The position numbers and the translations under genes are program-made. The notes under the pieces were generated by a model that was not told the DNA's origin, ran no database searches, and saw only the letters and a list, made by a program, of their open reading frames with translations. This document shows positions 12,055 through 24,089 of a stretch of DNA of 64,000 nucleotides, one piece after another. The stretch's first letter is position 1; each line of letters begins with the position of its first letter. Source of the stretch: Oxytricha trifallax (Eukaryota > Ciliophora > Spirotrichea > Sporadotrichida > Oxytrichidae); assembly GCA_000711775.1 (NCBI GenBank), contig ARYC01002105.1, positions 1 through 64,000 on the forward strand, read 5' to 3'.

Positions 12055-12397
12055 AATAGATTCGATGTATAAACATAGTGAAGACGACCAAAGTCATTAA
12101 ACTGACTAGAAGACCTTAACCAGAGTAACTGGTCAAGAAAATCACTCGGAAGGGACACCTCAAAATAGATACTAAATAGGAACATTGGTAAACCTAACAA
12201 AAAAGTCCCAAAATTCCGATGACGCACTTAACTTAAAATGACTTACTTCCTATTAATAGTAAAGTTTATTTAAATTATAAATTAATAACTAAGCGGATCC
12301 AAAAGTTATTATAATAAATACTCAAGAAAGTTAAACATATAAACCTGAACTCTCACATGATACCATGCTAAACAAAAGACTTTCCTTCCAAGAATGA

Positions 12398-12862
12398 AAT
12401 GAAAGGAAACTCAAAGAAGAAGCAATATTAGAAATATACCTGAGGATAGACCACTTCATTTATAAGACCAACTTCTAGAAACATTCAATATCTTCAACGC
12501 CTTTCACAATGCAAACAGATTAACATAAGAGTAAGCCCTAATATCGGAAAAAGTTCTCATTAATGGGTACCAACTACCACACTCCGAGATTTAATATATA
12601 TATATATAGCTTAGAACCCACAATATAAAAAAAGATAGTACAGTACCATAATTACTAAAGCAAACAAGCATGCGAGGTACCAATAAATGTCTAACTAGAT
12701 GAGGACAGAATACACAATAAATTCAAACTCATCTTTAGACTAGGAGCTAGACAAACAAAGTTCCTCAAACCAGACCTTACCTAATTCCTAGTGCAAAACT
12801 ATACCTTAGTTTTAACTTCAAACAATACCCACTTACTACAGTTAACTCGGAAAGAAATATGA
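12398..12862 (+). CDS. Element X unrecognised protein, copy 2
   Basis: A 154-codon open frame (LKEEAILEIYLRIDHFIYKT, LIFRLGARQTKFLKPDLTQF) crossing a short (TA)n tract. It lies just upstream of the charged tail shared with copy 1. No family recognised. Confidence 0.4.
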
Positions 12863-13344
12863 AGAATCGGAATTCGTACTGATTGCACCCAAAAACGGGA
12901 GCAAATAGAAAAGAAAACCCTCACACTAAGGAAGAAGGAGAAAAAGAATTAACTTTAAGAGAGGAAACAAGAGAAGAAAGAACAACAAGGGAAGAAGATG
13001 AAGATGATTAACTTAAATTTGAAAAGGAAATTTAATCCTTTACTTATGATCATCTCAAAGATCCCATCTAATTATTTATAATTATTAATATAATTTATAT
13101 AATAATGTCTCTAATAATTTATTACTCGAAATGATATATTGTATACTAAAGAAAAATATATATACATGGCATTGATAATAATAACTAAGAATGTAGTAAT
13201 AACGAAATGTAAAGAGATTTATAAATACTTGAAAATCCTCGATTGCTTAAAGTTTTAAGAAACAATATATTTTAAAAAAATTCCAAAAAATTATTTTATT
13301 AAAATAGATTAATTATATATATATCACTTAAATATTTGATATTT

Positions 13345-13690
13345 TACAGGTGCTTAGATTTAAAGTATATTCCTAAGGCCGTTTTTATTGTTCACTCTCT
13401 ATGTAATTTAGTCTACATTGATCTCGCAAAGAATAAGATCACTCATAAAAATCAATGAGAGTTAACTTTATACTCTACAGAACACTATATTACATACTCA
13501 TATTTAAATTTAAGCAATCTTACAAAATCTAGTCTTTCCCCTAATTAACTTCTCAGAGATATTTTCAAGCCAAATGAGATAAAAATTGTTTCAGTAGCAG
13601 GCTCTAAGAGGAAAAATATGAAAATAAGCAAAAGTAAGAGGAAGAAAAGAAAGAGAAGCCAAATTCATTTAAAATTACATTTGATATATA
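13345..13690 (+). CDS. Leucine-rich-repeat protein fragment
   Basis: After a splice-acceptor-like ttttacag, the frame reads CLDLKYIPKAVFIVHSLCNL then VYIDLAKNKITH, two LRR-type units of the SDS22 kind. Further LRR-like sequence (SYLNLSNLTKSSLS) and a basic tail (SKRKNMKISKSKRKKRKR) follow in the same frame, with one TGA between them (about 13467). It is probably a retained segment of a host gene. No other part of this gene is recognised nearby, so it may be a lone segment. Confidence 0.5.
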
Positions 13691-13789
13691 AACATATTCT
13701 GTCTTTTAAATCTAAAATTTATTTTTATATAAAGATTTTCCTTTTTTTGCACACACTTTGGCTTTCTCATCGCATACTAACTTAGCAGT

Positions 13790-14330
13790 ACTTTCTTATT
13801 AAATCTTCAGTTTCTTTCGTTTAATCGTGCATCAAGTGGTAGAGCAGTAGCTTTTTTAGTGGCTTTTCAATAGCCCCAATACAACTCACTACCATTAAAC
13901 TCAGGGTTGTAAGGAGCATTAAATGCAGGTGTAATGTTTAATCCTTCATATTCCATCCTTGAGTCTTTAGTTTTTTGCACAGTGAAATTATATACAAATT
14001 GAATGATTTCTTAGTCAGCATACTTATGTCTCTGTTATTGCAAAAACTTTATGTATTGTTCTATTTTTATTGAACGAAAGTGAAAAACATAGTCTCTAGC
14101 CCATTATCTTGACGTATTCAACCAATAATTACATGAGTTTGAATTTTAATATGTTAATCATAAATTTCGATGCAACTTTACCACTTGTAACTAAATTTCG
14201 ATATATAAGTTTGAACATTGAACACAGCTTCCTCAGCGTTGATGAACTTAATATTATACTCTAAAGCCTTCTGTATTTAATCAAATATTTAATTTAAATT
14301 AATCTTTTATTTGGAAAATTAAAGTCAAAC
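13790..14330 (-). pseudogene. TBE transposase (42-kDa type), fragment
   Basis: Minus-strand pieces of a Tc1/IS630-type DDE transposase. KFINAEEAVFNVQTY near 14230 corresponds to the first-Asp region (DE..F). ITPAFNAPYNPEFNGSELYW near 13900 corresponds to the third motif (PPYSPELNPIE..W), with Glu in the expected place. The pieces lie in different frames, so the gene is broken. The element's terminal repeat at 15355-15456 lies upstream of the gene, as expected for this orientation. Confidence 0.75.
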
Positions 14331-14514
14331 AATATCTTAATGAGCTTGACTGCCTTGTGAGATATTCCATTCTTTCTATAAAAATTGCCTAAGATAAAGC
14401 AGAGATATGAAACTCAGGAAATTGGCGATGAACATCACAGCTCGTTAAGCTAAAGAGAAATGAACCAGGTATTCCAGAGTCTTATCATTAATAAAAAGGT
14501 CAATATGATGCTGA

Positions 14515-14910
14515 GGTTACGATCTACTGGTATGTTGGGAGGTATATATTCCGACCAATTCCGGTACCCCGGAGTGCAAAACCGTGAAGGCACTCTGTTT
14601 TTACGAGATAAGTCTCGGATCTGAGAACCTCCTCAAAATTCGTCAGGCAAGGTATAGGGGGATCACGCCAATAAAAACATCGACCGTTGATCATGTCATG
14701 TCGTATTAAAACTGGATGATCCCATTATCGGTGAACAGGGATAATGCATAGAGTTGGGACATGCCGCAAGATTCCCATAAAGACTCCATTTATCAGGAAA
14801 GTAGAAGAAATTCTACAGAAGAAACCCACATAGAGTACAATCATAAGTTTCCCCATCTAGACTTGGTTAGGGGTCAGTTCCAACAGAGAACTGAATGGGG
14901 TTATATATGA
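14515..14910 (+). CDS. Unrecognised GC-rich ORF inside a TBE remnant
   Basis: A 131-codon open frame in the ciliate code, bounded by TGA at 14512 and 14908, in a stretch much richer in G and C than its surroundings. Sample segments are EVYIPTNSGTPECKTVKALC and RQARYRGITPIKTSTVDHVM. There is no ATG near its start, so it is more likely a gene segment than a complete gene. It sits between the transposase start and the terminal repeat of a TBE remnant. No domain is recognised. The composition makes coding or recent arrival more likely than chance. Confidence 0.4.
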
Positions 14911-15354
14911 TACAACACACCTAAGAAAATAAGAAAACACTCAGTAAGATAAGGAGAAAATACGAGGTAGAAAGGGAGCTGATGTGCACACCAACATCCA
15001 TGCTGACAAACTGTTGAGACATAATTCCTAAAGGCTGAATATGTTTGAATTATTCTACTGGATTGATTTCGTATCTCCAGATTTAATTTCTATGCTAAGA
15101 AACTAACTAACTAATATGATGCTGTTAAAATATTAATGGTATCTTAGGCTTAGATTCAAGATAACATCTCTTCATATTTAATCATAATAGACAGTGAGGC
15201 ATAACAGTAGCGGCAGATTTCTGGAACATCCTTGCTATAAATGTTTAGTTTAGTATAGCATTATACTAATCCCATTCTAATGTAACTTAAATAGTGAACC
15301 TATATACTCACTGTCATATACTGCTCAAAACTTTGCATATACTCGCTTAGATTA

Positions 15355-15456
15355 TAAATATTTAAACCATCAACTCCTATAAAACTCTAATAAAGTATGC
15401 GTTAATTGCTACCTTTTATAAATTAAAAACTCAATCAAACTTCTGAAGGGGTTTTG
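15355..15456. repeat. TBE terminal inverted repeat
   Basis: tctaataaagtatgcgttaa and actcaatcaaacttctgaag, then ggggttttg, match the end at 1232-1357. It probably bounds the remnant that holds the transposase at 13790-14330, making that copy about 1.7 kb and missing its kinase side. Confidence 0.75.
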
Positions 15457-16295
15457 AAGTTTTTATTTACTTTATTGATGTATGCAATCTATCTTTTATG
15501 ACTAATTTATTAGTTGATTATAAAGTTATGCAATTATAGCCTATTTAAAGCATTGATTCCATCACAAAATGCTGACTCTATCATAATAAAAATACTTTAT
15601 TTAACTATAAGATTCTTGAGTAATGACTTCGATAAACTAAAGAACATTGAATTAAGAGATTTTATATTTTTTATTGATGTAATCGAATAAGGCTCATTTG
15701 AGCAATTATTTGTAATAATACTTAAAGTTCATAATTCTTTTACGTCCTTTGATTAATTCAAAAATGTAATTGATTCTATTATTTTAAATTTCTGGAATAA
15801 AGTATAGTGGAGCCATTGCTCTCTTAAGAAGATATAAAGGACTCAGTCTTTTCGACCGTTCCTTTGAATAGTAAAAATATTCAATCAATTTTTTTATTTT
15901 AATTTGCATTCTCTCTTCTATCTATAAATATATTTAATTTTAAAGGGAAAATTTTATATAACAAATTACTCTTATGGAATATACTAGTTTTATAATATAG
16001 AATATGTTCAAAGTGATTTAAAGAATGAGAAGAATAATCTCGTATTACATATATTCAAAGTGGTTATAATCGACCTTAATAGTTCATAAAGAGTTAAGCA
16101 TATGAGCTTGAAAAAATTCTTTGACTTTTTTGTCTATCCATATCAAGAAAGCTTGAAAAAAGACTATATCATAGGATATATTTTTGGTTTACCAGAAAGA
16201 AATTTTATAATTTTAGCCAAATATTCATAGCTCAGTTTCAAAAGAGAAAATTAACTTAAGCAAAAAATAGCTAAGGTTTCTATAACAGAATATAT
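15457..16295. other. AT-rich stretch, no clear gene
   Basis: Nothing recognised apart from short open frames typical of AT-rich DNA with a single stop codon. Confidence 0.4.
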
Positions 16296-16708
16296 GTAGG
16301 AATACATCCGAATATGGGAAATTAATTAAAATTATATAAATAATTAATTAAATTACTAGCAGTTAAAGTTGGCTAATTTGAACGATCTAGGGCTCATTCA
16401 ATAGGGAATTCAAAATTAGCTGGACTTTATTTTTGGCGGTACTATATTTTATCGCATCCCTGGAGAGAGATAACTTCACCTAAATTAAAGTTTCTAAATT
16501 CAATAAATTATTCCCTCACATTAAAGTGAAGTTATCTCTCTCCAGGGATGAGATAAAATAGTACCACCAATAATAAAGTCCAGCTAATTTTTGAATTCTC
16601 TATCGAATGAGCCCTAGATCGTTCAAATTAGCCAACTTTAACTGATAATAATTTAATTAATTATTTATTTAATTTTAATTAATTTCCCAAATTCGAATAT
16701 ATTTCTAC
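16296..16708. mobile_element. Palindromic MITE, family A, copy 2
   Basis: A 413-bp foldback unit starting gtaggaatacatccgaatat and ending with its mirror (ttcgaatatatttctac). The inner arms are highly matched (ttggctaatttgaacgatct against agatcgttcaaattagccaa). The centre is a short spacer near 16490-16510. It shares its ends and core with the copy at 59395-59804. Confidence 0.8.
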
Positions 16709-16884
16709 AATAATATAAATGTATAATTATGGACAGCTGAAAAATTACTTTTGAAACAAAATAGTTCAAAACATATAAATTTTTAAGTAAAATAGATGGG
16801 TATCATTAAATTTAAAATGCTAGACTCTTATTCCAATATATTCTTTGAATGTATTTATTAGGACTTTCTATTACCCTTGCATTT

Positions 16885-16968
16885 AAAGTATATTTTAACC
16901 CTAATCACCTAATTAATGCACTAATTTCAGCAATTTATCAATCAAAATTTCAATCAAACTACTGAGAG
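16885..16968. repeat. Solo decayed TBE terminal repeat
   Basis: ttaaccctaatcacc, aatgcactaatttcagc and caatcaaactactgagagc align with the end at 1232-1357, but the telomere-like tip is gone and no TBE gene adjoins it. Confidence 0.55.
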
Positions 16969-19900
16969 CAATCTCTTTTAGTGCCTTTAGTATACAAAAA
17001 ATTTCTGATATGGATTTCTTTATGGCGCGATTTTATTTTTATTTTATATTTAGATTAAAAAGTTATGAAGTTATGCATTAATAGAAATTAAAATTTTCAA
17101 ACATAAATTAAAACTTAAAAATAATATCCACCTTGAAAAATGCAAGACTTTGTCATAAGAAAATATTCTGTCGAGTATCGTATACCAAAACCTCATTAAT
17201 TAGGTTTTCCAACTTGTCGGTAAATTTTGTGTTGTTTGCTTAAATTAAAAGATTATATTTTCTACTTTTAATGGTTCATATAAAAAATTCAAACACATTA
17301 ACAAAATTATATATTTAAAATAATTTTTTATTTAGGAGACTATAATCACGATTACTCAATTTGTAGCTCTATTTCGATAAATCTTCAAAGCCATGAACAA
17401 TTTAATTAACTAGAAACTGTTATCTGAAGGGCTTATCAGTCTCATTGTAGAAATGGAAAACTCCTAAGAATTCTAACTCTATTTAATAACCATTTTTCTA
17501 CATTTTATAGGAAAATAGAAATAATATTTGTTTCAACTTTATTTTTAATTTTTTAATAGATTTCCAAAATATTGAATGATTATTAGGACGATTTTAGATG
17601 AGTAGTTACAGCTTTATGAAGAACTTCAAATTCAGTAGCATTTTTAAGATTAAGCCACTGATGACGATGCTACCAACCAATAAAAACTATTTAATTTAAT
17701 TTCTTATTAAAGTGTAAAGTATAAAATGTGAGTATTCTTAAATTCATAAATTAAAATAGCAGAAATAATAAAAATATCCTAAACATTATGAGATTTTTTA
17801 GAAACTTTGTATCAAATAATTTGGTAACAATCTCTCTTTGGAACTTATTAGAATCTTGATAGATGCTATCCTCATTATATTGAGAAGCTGTTTTTGACAA
17901 ATCTCTATAATAAAATGGTAAATATTTTAGAAAAATTGTTTTATCAATTTAGAAGTTTTAATTAAACTTAAATAATACATAATTCTCTTAATATAGAGAT
18001 AATTTAAGATAGTAAGAGGGGTTTAAAAGTTCGAAATGTTTTAAAGATTTAAATATGATAAATTAATTAATGAAATATTAATAATTTATTTATTTTTTAA
18101 ATTATCCCTACACTGTTTTAAAGCTTCATAAAATTAATTTGGCTTTAATGTCTATATATATAAATTCTTAAGAGTTACTGATAATTTAGGCATTATTTAA
18201 GTTTAAATCAAAATAATGCAAATAATTTAACTTACTTCCAACTAAATAAATATGATATAAACAATCAGTTAACTGTTAGAAAATTTGATGCATTTATTAA
18301 TAATAGCCCAAGAATTCAAAATAGTTTAAGAAAAGTAGTTATAGATTTCTGATCAAGCATTTAAATAAGCAATTAAAAAGAGGGAACATATGATTTATTG
18401 AGAATATAGCTAAATTAATATAAGATAAGCTAGTAAAAGGTGGGCGGTGAAGGTGAAACATATAATGAACTTCCATAATAATGGAAATACTAATCAGTTA
18501 ATGGGATGAAAGCAAGAAAAAAAATATAATAATGTATCAGATTCTAAGCATGAGAAAGCCACCTATTTATGACTACAATAAATAGCCCAAATATGCACAG
18601 TCAAACGATAGAAATAATGTATCACGGTTATAAGCTAAGCAATCAAGATAAACATAGAGAATCTTATAGAGTGCAATGTTTAAAACTATCGAGCAAGGGA
18701 TATAGAATTGTATTTGATTTAAGAACTGTAAATTAGCAAAACAACTAATTTTGCATAATTAGAAAGCAAAAAAAATTAATATGAGTAGATTTTATTATAA
18801 GATGTTTTTTTAAATCAATTTTACCAAATTAAACGTCAGAAATAACATTAATTAAAGAAGTAATTAAAAAATTATTTCAGAGGGGCTATATAGTATAGTC
18901 TTTACTCATAATCAATATCAAGTATGAACAAGAGAAAAGGAAAAATAACCAGGTGAACTGATTGGCTGGTTGTTCATAATTAGAATATTTACAACTGTTA
19001 GGTTGAGATAAAATTGGTTGAATAATTTAGTTGTATAATATTTTAAAATATTAATATTGCAATAATATGGAATAATTTCTAAGTTGATAATGTGCAGGTA
19101 GTGTTCGTATTAACGATAAATAGAGCTTTACTTAAATTTAAACGTTTCCCGCTTCTTTTATCTATAAAATTGAAGCTATTCAAAAATAAAATAACTCACT
19201 AATGTTTAAATTTTAACATTTAAACATAAATATTCTTCAAACTAAAAAAGAATGATTATGCTATTCTTAAGATTTTTTAAATCTTAATATCTTATTTTAT
19301 TTCTTATCAATCTAATGTAGTCTGATTTTCTTCAAATATAATTTATAAGAATTCTTAGTTTTATTCAGATATCTTTGTTTGATTTATGTTGAGATAAAAA
19401 ACTTCGATCAAAAGGCTCAATTAATGTATCTTACCAAACAAATACAACAACATAAGTTACAGTAAAAAATAATTTCTTCATATAAAAACTATATAGATTA
19501 GAGAATTATGAAATAATTAACACTTAAAGAAAATTACTCAAATAGAACTCTGTGAAACTTATTTCTCATATTTTAGGAATTATCGGCTTTAATAAGCAAA
19601 AATTTGAAAACTTTTTTTGAAAAAAAAATAAATTTATCAAATGTGTCTGATACTAAAGGCAAAATAATTTCAGAAAGTTATAAGCAATTACTCTTTTGCA
19701 AAGACCAATTTTATTAAACACTAAATATTTAAAAGTTTTCAATATGAATTGAAGCCTCTAAATAGAAAACACTTTTCATATTTAGAGATTAAGTTTAAGA
19801 AATAGGAGTGATAATCTGATCTTTACTTATTGATGGTTGAGAGATAAGGTTTGGAAAGTAAAATTTATTTAAAATAGTGAAAGACATTTAATTAAAATAA

Positions 19901-20672
19901 AAACTTGACATATTATTAAGAATACTTAATTGAATAATTAGAAATGGAAGTTATCAAACAGCTTTTTTATTATTCAATTAACCTTCGTACACATCTCCTT
20001 ATGCATGTATAAATATGCCCTACTTTTGTCTTTCTGGTCTTTGCTCATGTTTCTATCTTTCACCATCATAACCCCTTAGTATTGCTGAAAGAGAATTTTA
20101 AAATATATTTAAATACTTAAAATGTAACTTATAAAATTATTGTGAATGTCATGCTGCACAATCTTCTTCATAATAGTTTTCCATTTTGGTTTTTAATTAT
20201 TAATTTAAATTAAACGAATTCTTATTATAAATTATGATTCTATAAAAAAAACTAGTAAAGATGGAAGCTAAAGTTAGAAATTTAGGTTGCTATCAAAACA
20301 ATTAAAGTCTTCTTAGGTTTTGATTTCTAATCATAATAATAAATATTCCCTTACTTATATTTATAAATATTAACATATATCACATTTGAGGGTAAATTAT
20401 TGTAGATGCAATGGAATTAAAATTAGAATATTTATTAAATATTGGCTGAGAAAGAAAAATTAATACAAGAGATTGAATTTTGATAATTAAGTACTTAATA
20501 TAATGATTATCAATAATGCTATCTATTAAAAATGTAGTTTAAAACATTAATCAATTCAATAGATCAAAGTATACCTAGTGTCTTCGAGTAAAACCTACGA
20601 CTGTGGGTGGACAGTCTCAAAAATTGATTGTGCTAGTCGGAATATTTCTTACGAGAAATCTCCTCCTCCTGA
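16969..20672. other. AT-rich stretch, possible small coding piece near 17577-17708
   Basis: Mostly structureless AT-rich DNA. At 17577-17708 a Gln/Asp-rich frame (MIIRTILDEQLQLYEELQ) could be a retained gene segment, but another frame is equally open there. Confidence 0.3.
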
Positions 20673-20990
20673 TATAATGCGATAATAACTGTAACTATTC
20701 CGTTTTTTCAGAGATTAGAGTTTAATTTAACTGGGAATTTAGAGAAGTTGGTAAAGTTCTTGCTATATGCTAAGAAGAAATTAATTGTTAAGATCACTAT
20801 AGGTTGAAGTTGTGAACTTATGGGCACTGAAGTAGATATTGTAAAGATCTACGTAAACAACACACTTTATCTCATTAGCTTCTGTTTCCAGTATCTACCT
20901 GAAAAAATAAATAAGCTTTATGATCTAGCAGATAGCTATATCTTGAAAGACGTTTCTATTGTTTATATCTCTGTTTGCTTTGTTATATGA
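20673..20990 (+). CDS. Unrecognised coding segment
   Basis: A ciliate-code frame with protein-like character (TIPFFQRLEFNLTGNLEKLV, KINKLYDLADSYILKDVS) and one in-frame TGA near 20807. It lies in a GC-richer island (about 20580-20960). The hydrophobic spacing is vaguely LRR-like, but no repeat is clear. It could be a retained segment of a host gene. Confidence 0.35.
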
Positions 20991-21592
20991 TTTTAATAAT
21001 GATAATTATTACTCACATTAATTATAATTTTAGCATAGAAATAAAGTATTAATATGAATAAATTCTTTTGTTTTTTGATTTTAAGAAACTTGTCTATTTA
21101 GACAAAACAGTTGATATTTTAAAACAATTCAAATTCAATAAAAAAATGGAAGGTTTGTGAGTTTATTTTGTATAAATTGAATAGGATTTTTAATTTAAAA
21201 AAAATAAAAAATAATAATAGTAATTTATTATAGTTCATCTTTTTATGTTATAAGAAAAATTCTTATTAAATTTGATTTTACAAATACCTATAACCTTTAG
21301 AATGTTATATCTATGCTTGAAAATTAAAAATAAATATGGAAAATGATTAAAAAATAAAAATACTTTGACTATATTGGCATGGTTTTAAAATGTAGCTCTT
21401 GTTAATCTTAGTTACTACAATAAAATAAAAACGTTATTATAATAATATATCTTGATGATTTAACTTTCAATATTTATCAAATTAAATATAGCATTTAATT
21501 GATTTGATTTATATAAGTATTGGAAGATTTATGGAAAGTTAATTATTATTTGCACTTCAAAAATTCTCTTCTTTTGCATATAATGATAGTAA
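20991..21592. other. AT-rich stretch, nothing recognised
   Basis: No gene, repeat or RNA seen. Confidence 0.4.
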
Positions 21593-22565
21593 TATTAAGC
21601 GAGTATAATCAAAATGAGGAGATCGTTATAAAGAAATCAAAAATGCAATGAATTAAAATTATGATCATTTCAGAGTATACTAATGTTTTTCCAACTGTCG
21701 AGATTATGAATTAAGATTAACGATTTTAATTAGCAACTTTAAATTATTAATCATACATGGAGAATTTTAATTCTTTATTTTTTCCACTTTTCCTGATTAG
21801 TTTGTATTTTAGCGCAGTCTCGGCAATGTATCTGTAGTAGTCACCAACTTTTTTCTTAAATTTTTCTTAGATATCTTCACTATATCTTCACTATATCTTC
21901 AGGGTATCTTCCTCAAAAAATTAAAAAGTCAAAAATATTAAAAATAGTAATAAATACAGCAACAATAACAGCAGTAATTTAACTAAAATCATTAAAAATT
22001 AGAGTCTGGGGATTTTTCCCAAAAAATCCAAATTTTCTAAAAATATTGGTTTAAAGACCTAATGATGAAGATGATATTTATGATCAAGATGATGAATATG
22101 AAAAAAATCAGTGATTTTTAATATTTTGAAATTCCTTTAGAATTTCAACCAGACTCTAATTTTTAATGATTTTAGTTAAATTACTGCTGTTATTGTTGCT
22201 GTATTTATTACTATTTTTAATATTTTTGACTTTTTAATTTTTTGAGGAAGATACCCTGAAGATATAGTGAAGATATAGTGAAGATATCTAAGAAAAATTT
22301 AAGAAAAAAGTTGGTGACTACTACAGATACATTGCCGAGACTGCGCTAAAATACAAACTAATCAGGAAAAGTGGAAAAATAAAGAATTAGAATTCTCCAT
22401 GTTTGATTAATAATTTAAAGTTGCTAATTAAAATAGTTGATCTTAATTCATAATCTCGACAGTTGGAAAAACATTAGTATACTCTGAAATGATCATAATT
22501 TTAATTCATTGCATTTTTGATTTCTTTATAACGATCTCCTCATTTTGATTATACTCGCTTAATAT
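21593..22565. mobile_element. Large foldback element: two 417-bp inverted arms
   Basis: The arms 21593-22009 and 22149-22565 are near-perfect reverse complements, with only a few mismatches seen (for example around 21757-21785). The 139-bp loop (22010-22148) is rich in Asp codons (DEDDIYDQDDEYEKNQ). Each arm contains the same short open frame and a tandem gaagatatagt repeat. No TSD is obvious. The high arm identity suggests a young element or recent gene conversion. Confidence 0.8.
22271..22492 (+). CDS. Small ORF repeated in both arms of the foldback element
   Basis: A 73-codon ciliate-code frame (KFKKKVGDYYRYIAETALKY, KLIRKSGKIKNQNSPC) ending at TGA 22490. The same frame occurs reversed in the left arm. 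There is no ATG, so it may be part of a spliced gene or only a by-product of the repeat. No family recognised. Confidence 0.3.
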
Positions 22566-23237
22566 ATGTTTTATTTTATTTATCTACTTTATAGATTACT
22601 ATTTGTTGATTTATTGATTAGATTTCTATTAAGTTATAACAAAGCTTTAAATGGCAATAAATTCAATATCTTTTAATATTATCATTAATAAAAAAGAATT
22701 GTTTGATTTATATAAATTTTATTTTATAAATTTAAATAAACTGTTTTCAGTAATGATGCTGCTAATTATATTATCAAAAATTTATAGATAAAATGAAATA
22801 TTTTAATATTTAGTTATAGCATGCTGTTTTTGTCGTAACTGCTTGTACAGTAGCAAAATCAATTTTCCTATTTTATAAATTCTTAAGTACTTTTAATATT
22901 TACGCGGTCTGTTTTATGAGATGCAGTAATGATACTGTTGTCTGGTTAAATGATAAATTATGAGATAGAATTAATTTCGAGTACTTTTTAACTTAATTAA
23001 ATATTTATTTAAGTTAAAATTTAATGAATTTGAAGATATATGGTAATAGCAATTCTATTAAATAAGCTAATCTATTTTAATATTTTAAAGTTGAGAAAGA
23101 TAAGAAGTATAGAATATAATATAATTTAAGAACACATTATCCTTGATATATTCCAGCTTGAAACTTAATAATAAAATATGCAAATGTAATAGAGATCTTT
23201 ACTATAGATTAATGAGTAATATTTATTATGCGATATA
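22566..23237. other. AT-rich stretch, nothing recognised
   Basis: No gene, repeat or RNA seen. Confidence 0.4.
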
Positions 23238-23693
23238 TATATTTATTGGGGGGGGGAAGTTTCCTGCCCCAAAAGGTAGTTTCCTGCCCCCAACATTAAA
23301 TTTTATGTTTTTTGCAATAAATTTAATAGTAACAATTAAATTTCAATTTCAATGACCATAACCATGTACTATACAACATTTATTATTATATAATTTTCAA
23401 GGTACATATTATTCTTTATCAAATTATATATTATTGACAAGGCTAAAATAAGTGTTTTTTTTATAATTAATGTAATTTTCATTAAATTTTAAATTGATTA
23501 TCAAGGTAGAAATTATATTTGAAGCTAAATTTAAAAAAAAACTACATCATAATAGATGATAAAGATTCTTTGAAAATTATAAAAATTACATATTTTTATG
23601 TATGGGGCAGGAAACTACCTTTTTGGGGGCAGGAAACTTCCCCCCTTGGGTGCATATAAAATTTGGTAAAAGAAACTTCCCCCCCATTTATTC
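23238..23693. mobile_element. G-run-ended MITE
   Basis: The left end is atttattgggggggggg, then aagtttcctgccccaaaagg and tagtttcctgccccc. Mirrored blocks lie at 23604-23646 (ggggcaggaaactacctttt, gggggcaggaaacttccccc), and a final gaaacttcccccccatttat ends near 23693. The interior is AT-rich and non-coding. The ggaagtttc unit occurs several times in both orientations. Confidence 0.65.
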
Positions 23694-23810
23694 AGTAACT
23701 CAAAATTTATAAATTTGATTTATACAGTCATATATACTGTAGTTTACAGAATGCGCTGGGTCTTGATAACATCTCGACAACAGTCAACCGGTTTACAAAA
23801 AAACTTTTGA

Positions 23811-24089
23811 AATCATGATTGCTATTTCGATATAAAAAAGAGGTCGAGCTCTGAAAGAGATATAGCTACTGAAAGCTGTAGCTTTACTTATTCAATCAAC
23901 ACAAAGCAGCCAATAATTCTATCTTAAGAAGAAAGACTTAGAGCTCTGGGTCCGTTCCAATATGTGCGGGTGGTCAAGTCACGACTTATTCTGGGGGTCT
24001 ATGTCCATTGTTTCTCTACTCCATCAGCTTCTACACTTGTTGGTGTTACACACACAATATATAATACTTTATATTTGTTATTTTATTGA
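23811..24089 (+). CDS. Unrecognised coding candidate in a GC-richer island
   Basis: A 92-codon ciliate-code frame (KRSSSERDIATESCSFTYSI, EERLRALGPFQYVRVVKSRL) with no ATG. The opposite strand is also open over much of the stretch, so strand and reality are uncertain. The raised GC content is the main argument for coding. Confidence 0.25.

Larger units (their letters stand above)
11440..13085 (+). mobile_element. Element X copy 2, decayed
   Basis: This purine-rich, GC-enriched block matches copy 1 in gene order: a proline-rich/coiled-coil protein (11563-12054), then a frame of about 155 codons (12398-12862), then a charged Glu/Arg/Thr tail ending near 13015. Its right edge (about 13050-13085, tctcaaagatcccatctaat) is a weak match to the element X TIR. 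No left TIR is visible. The copy is broken in several places and looks older than copy 1. Confidence 0.5.
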
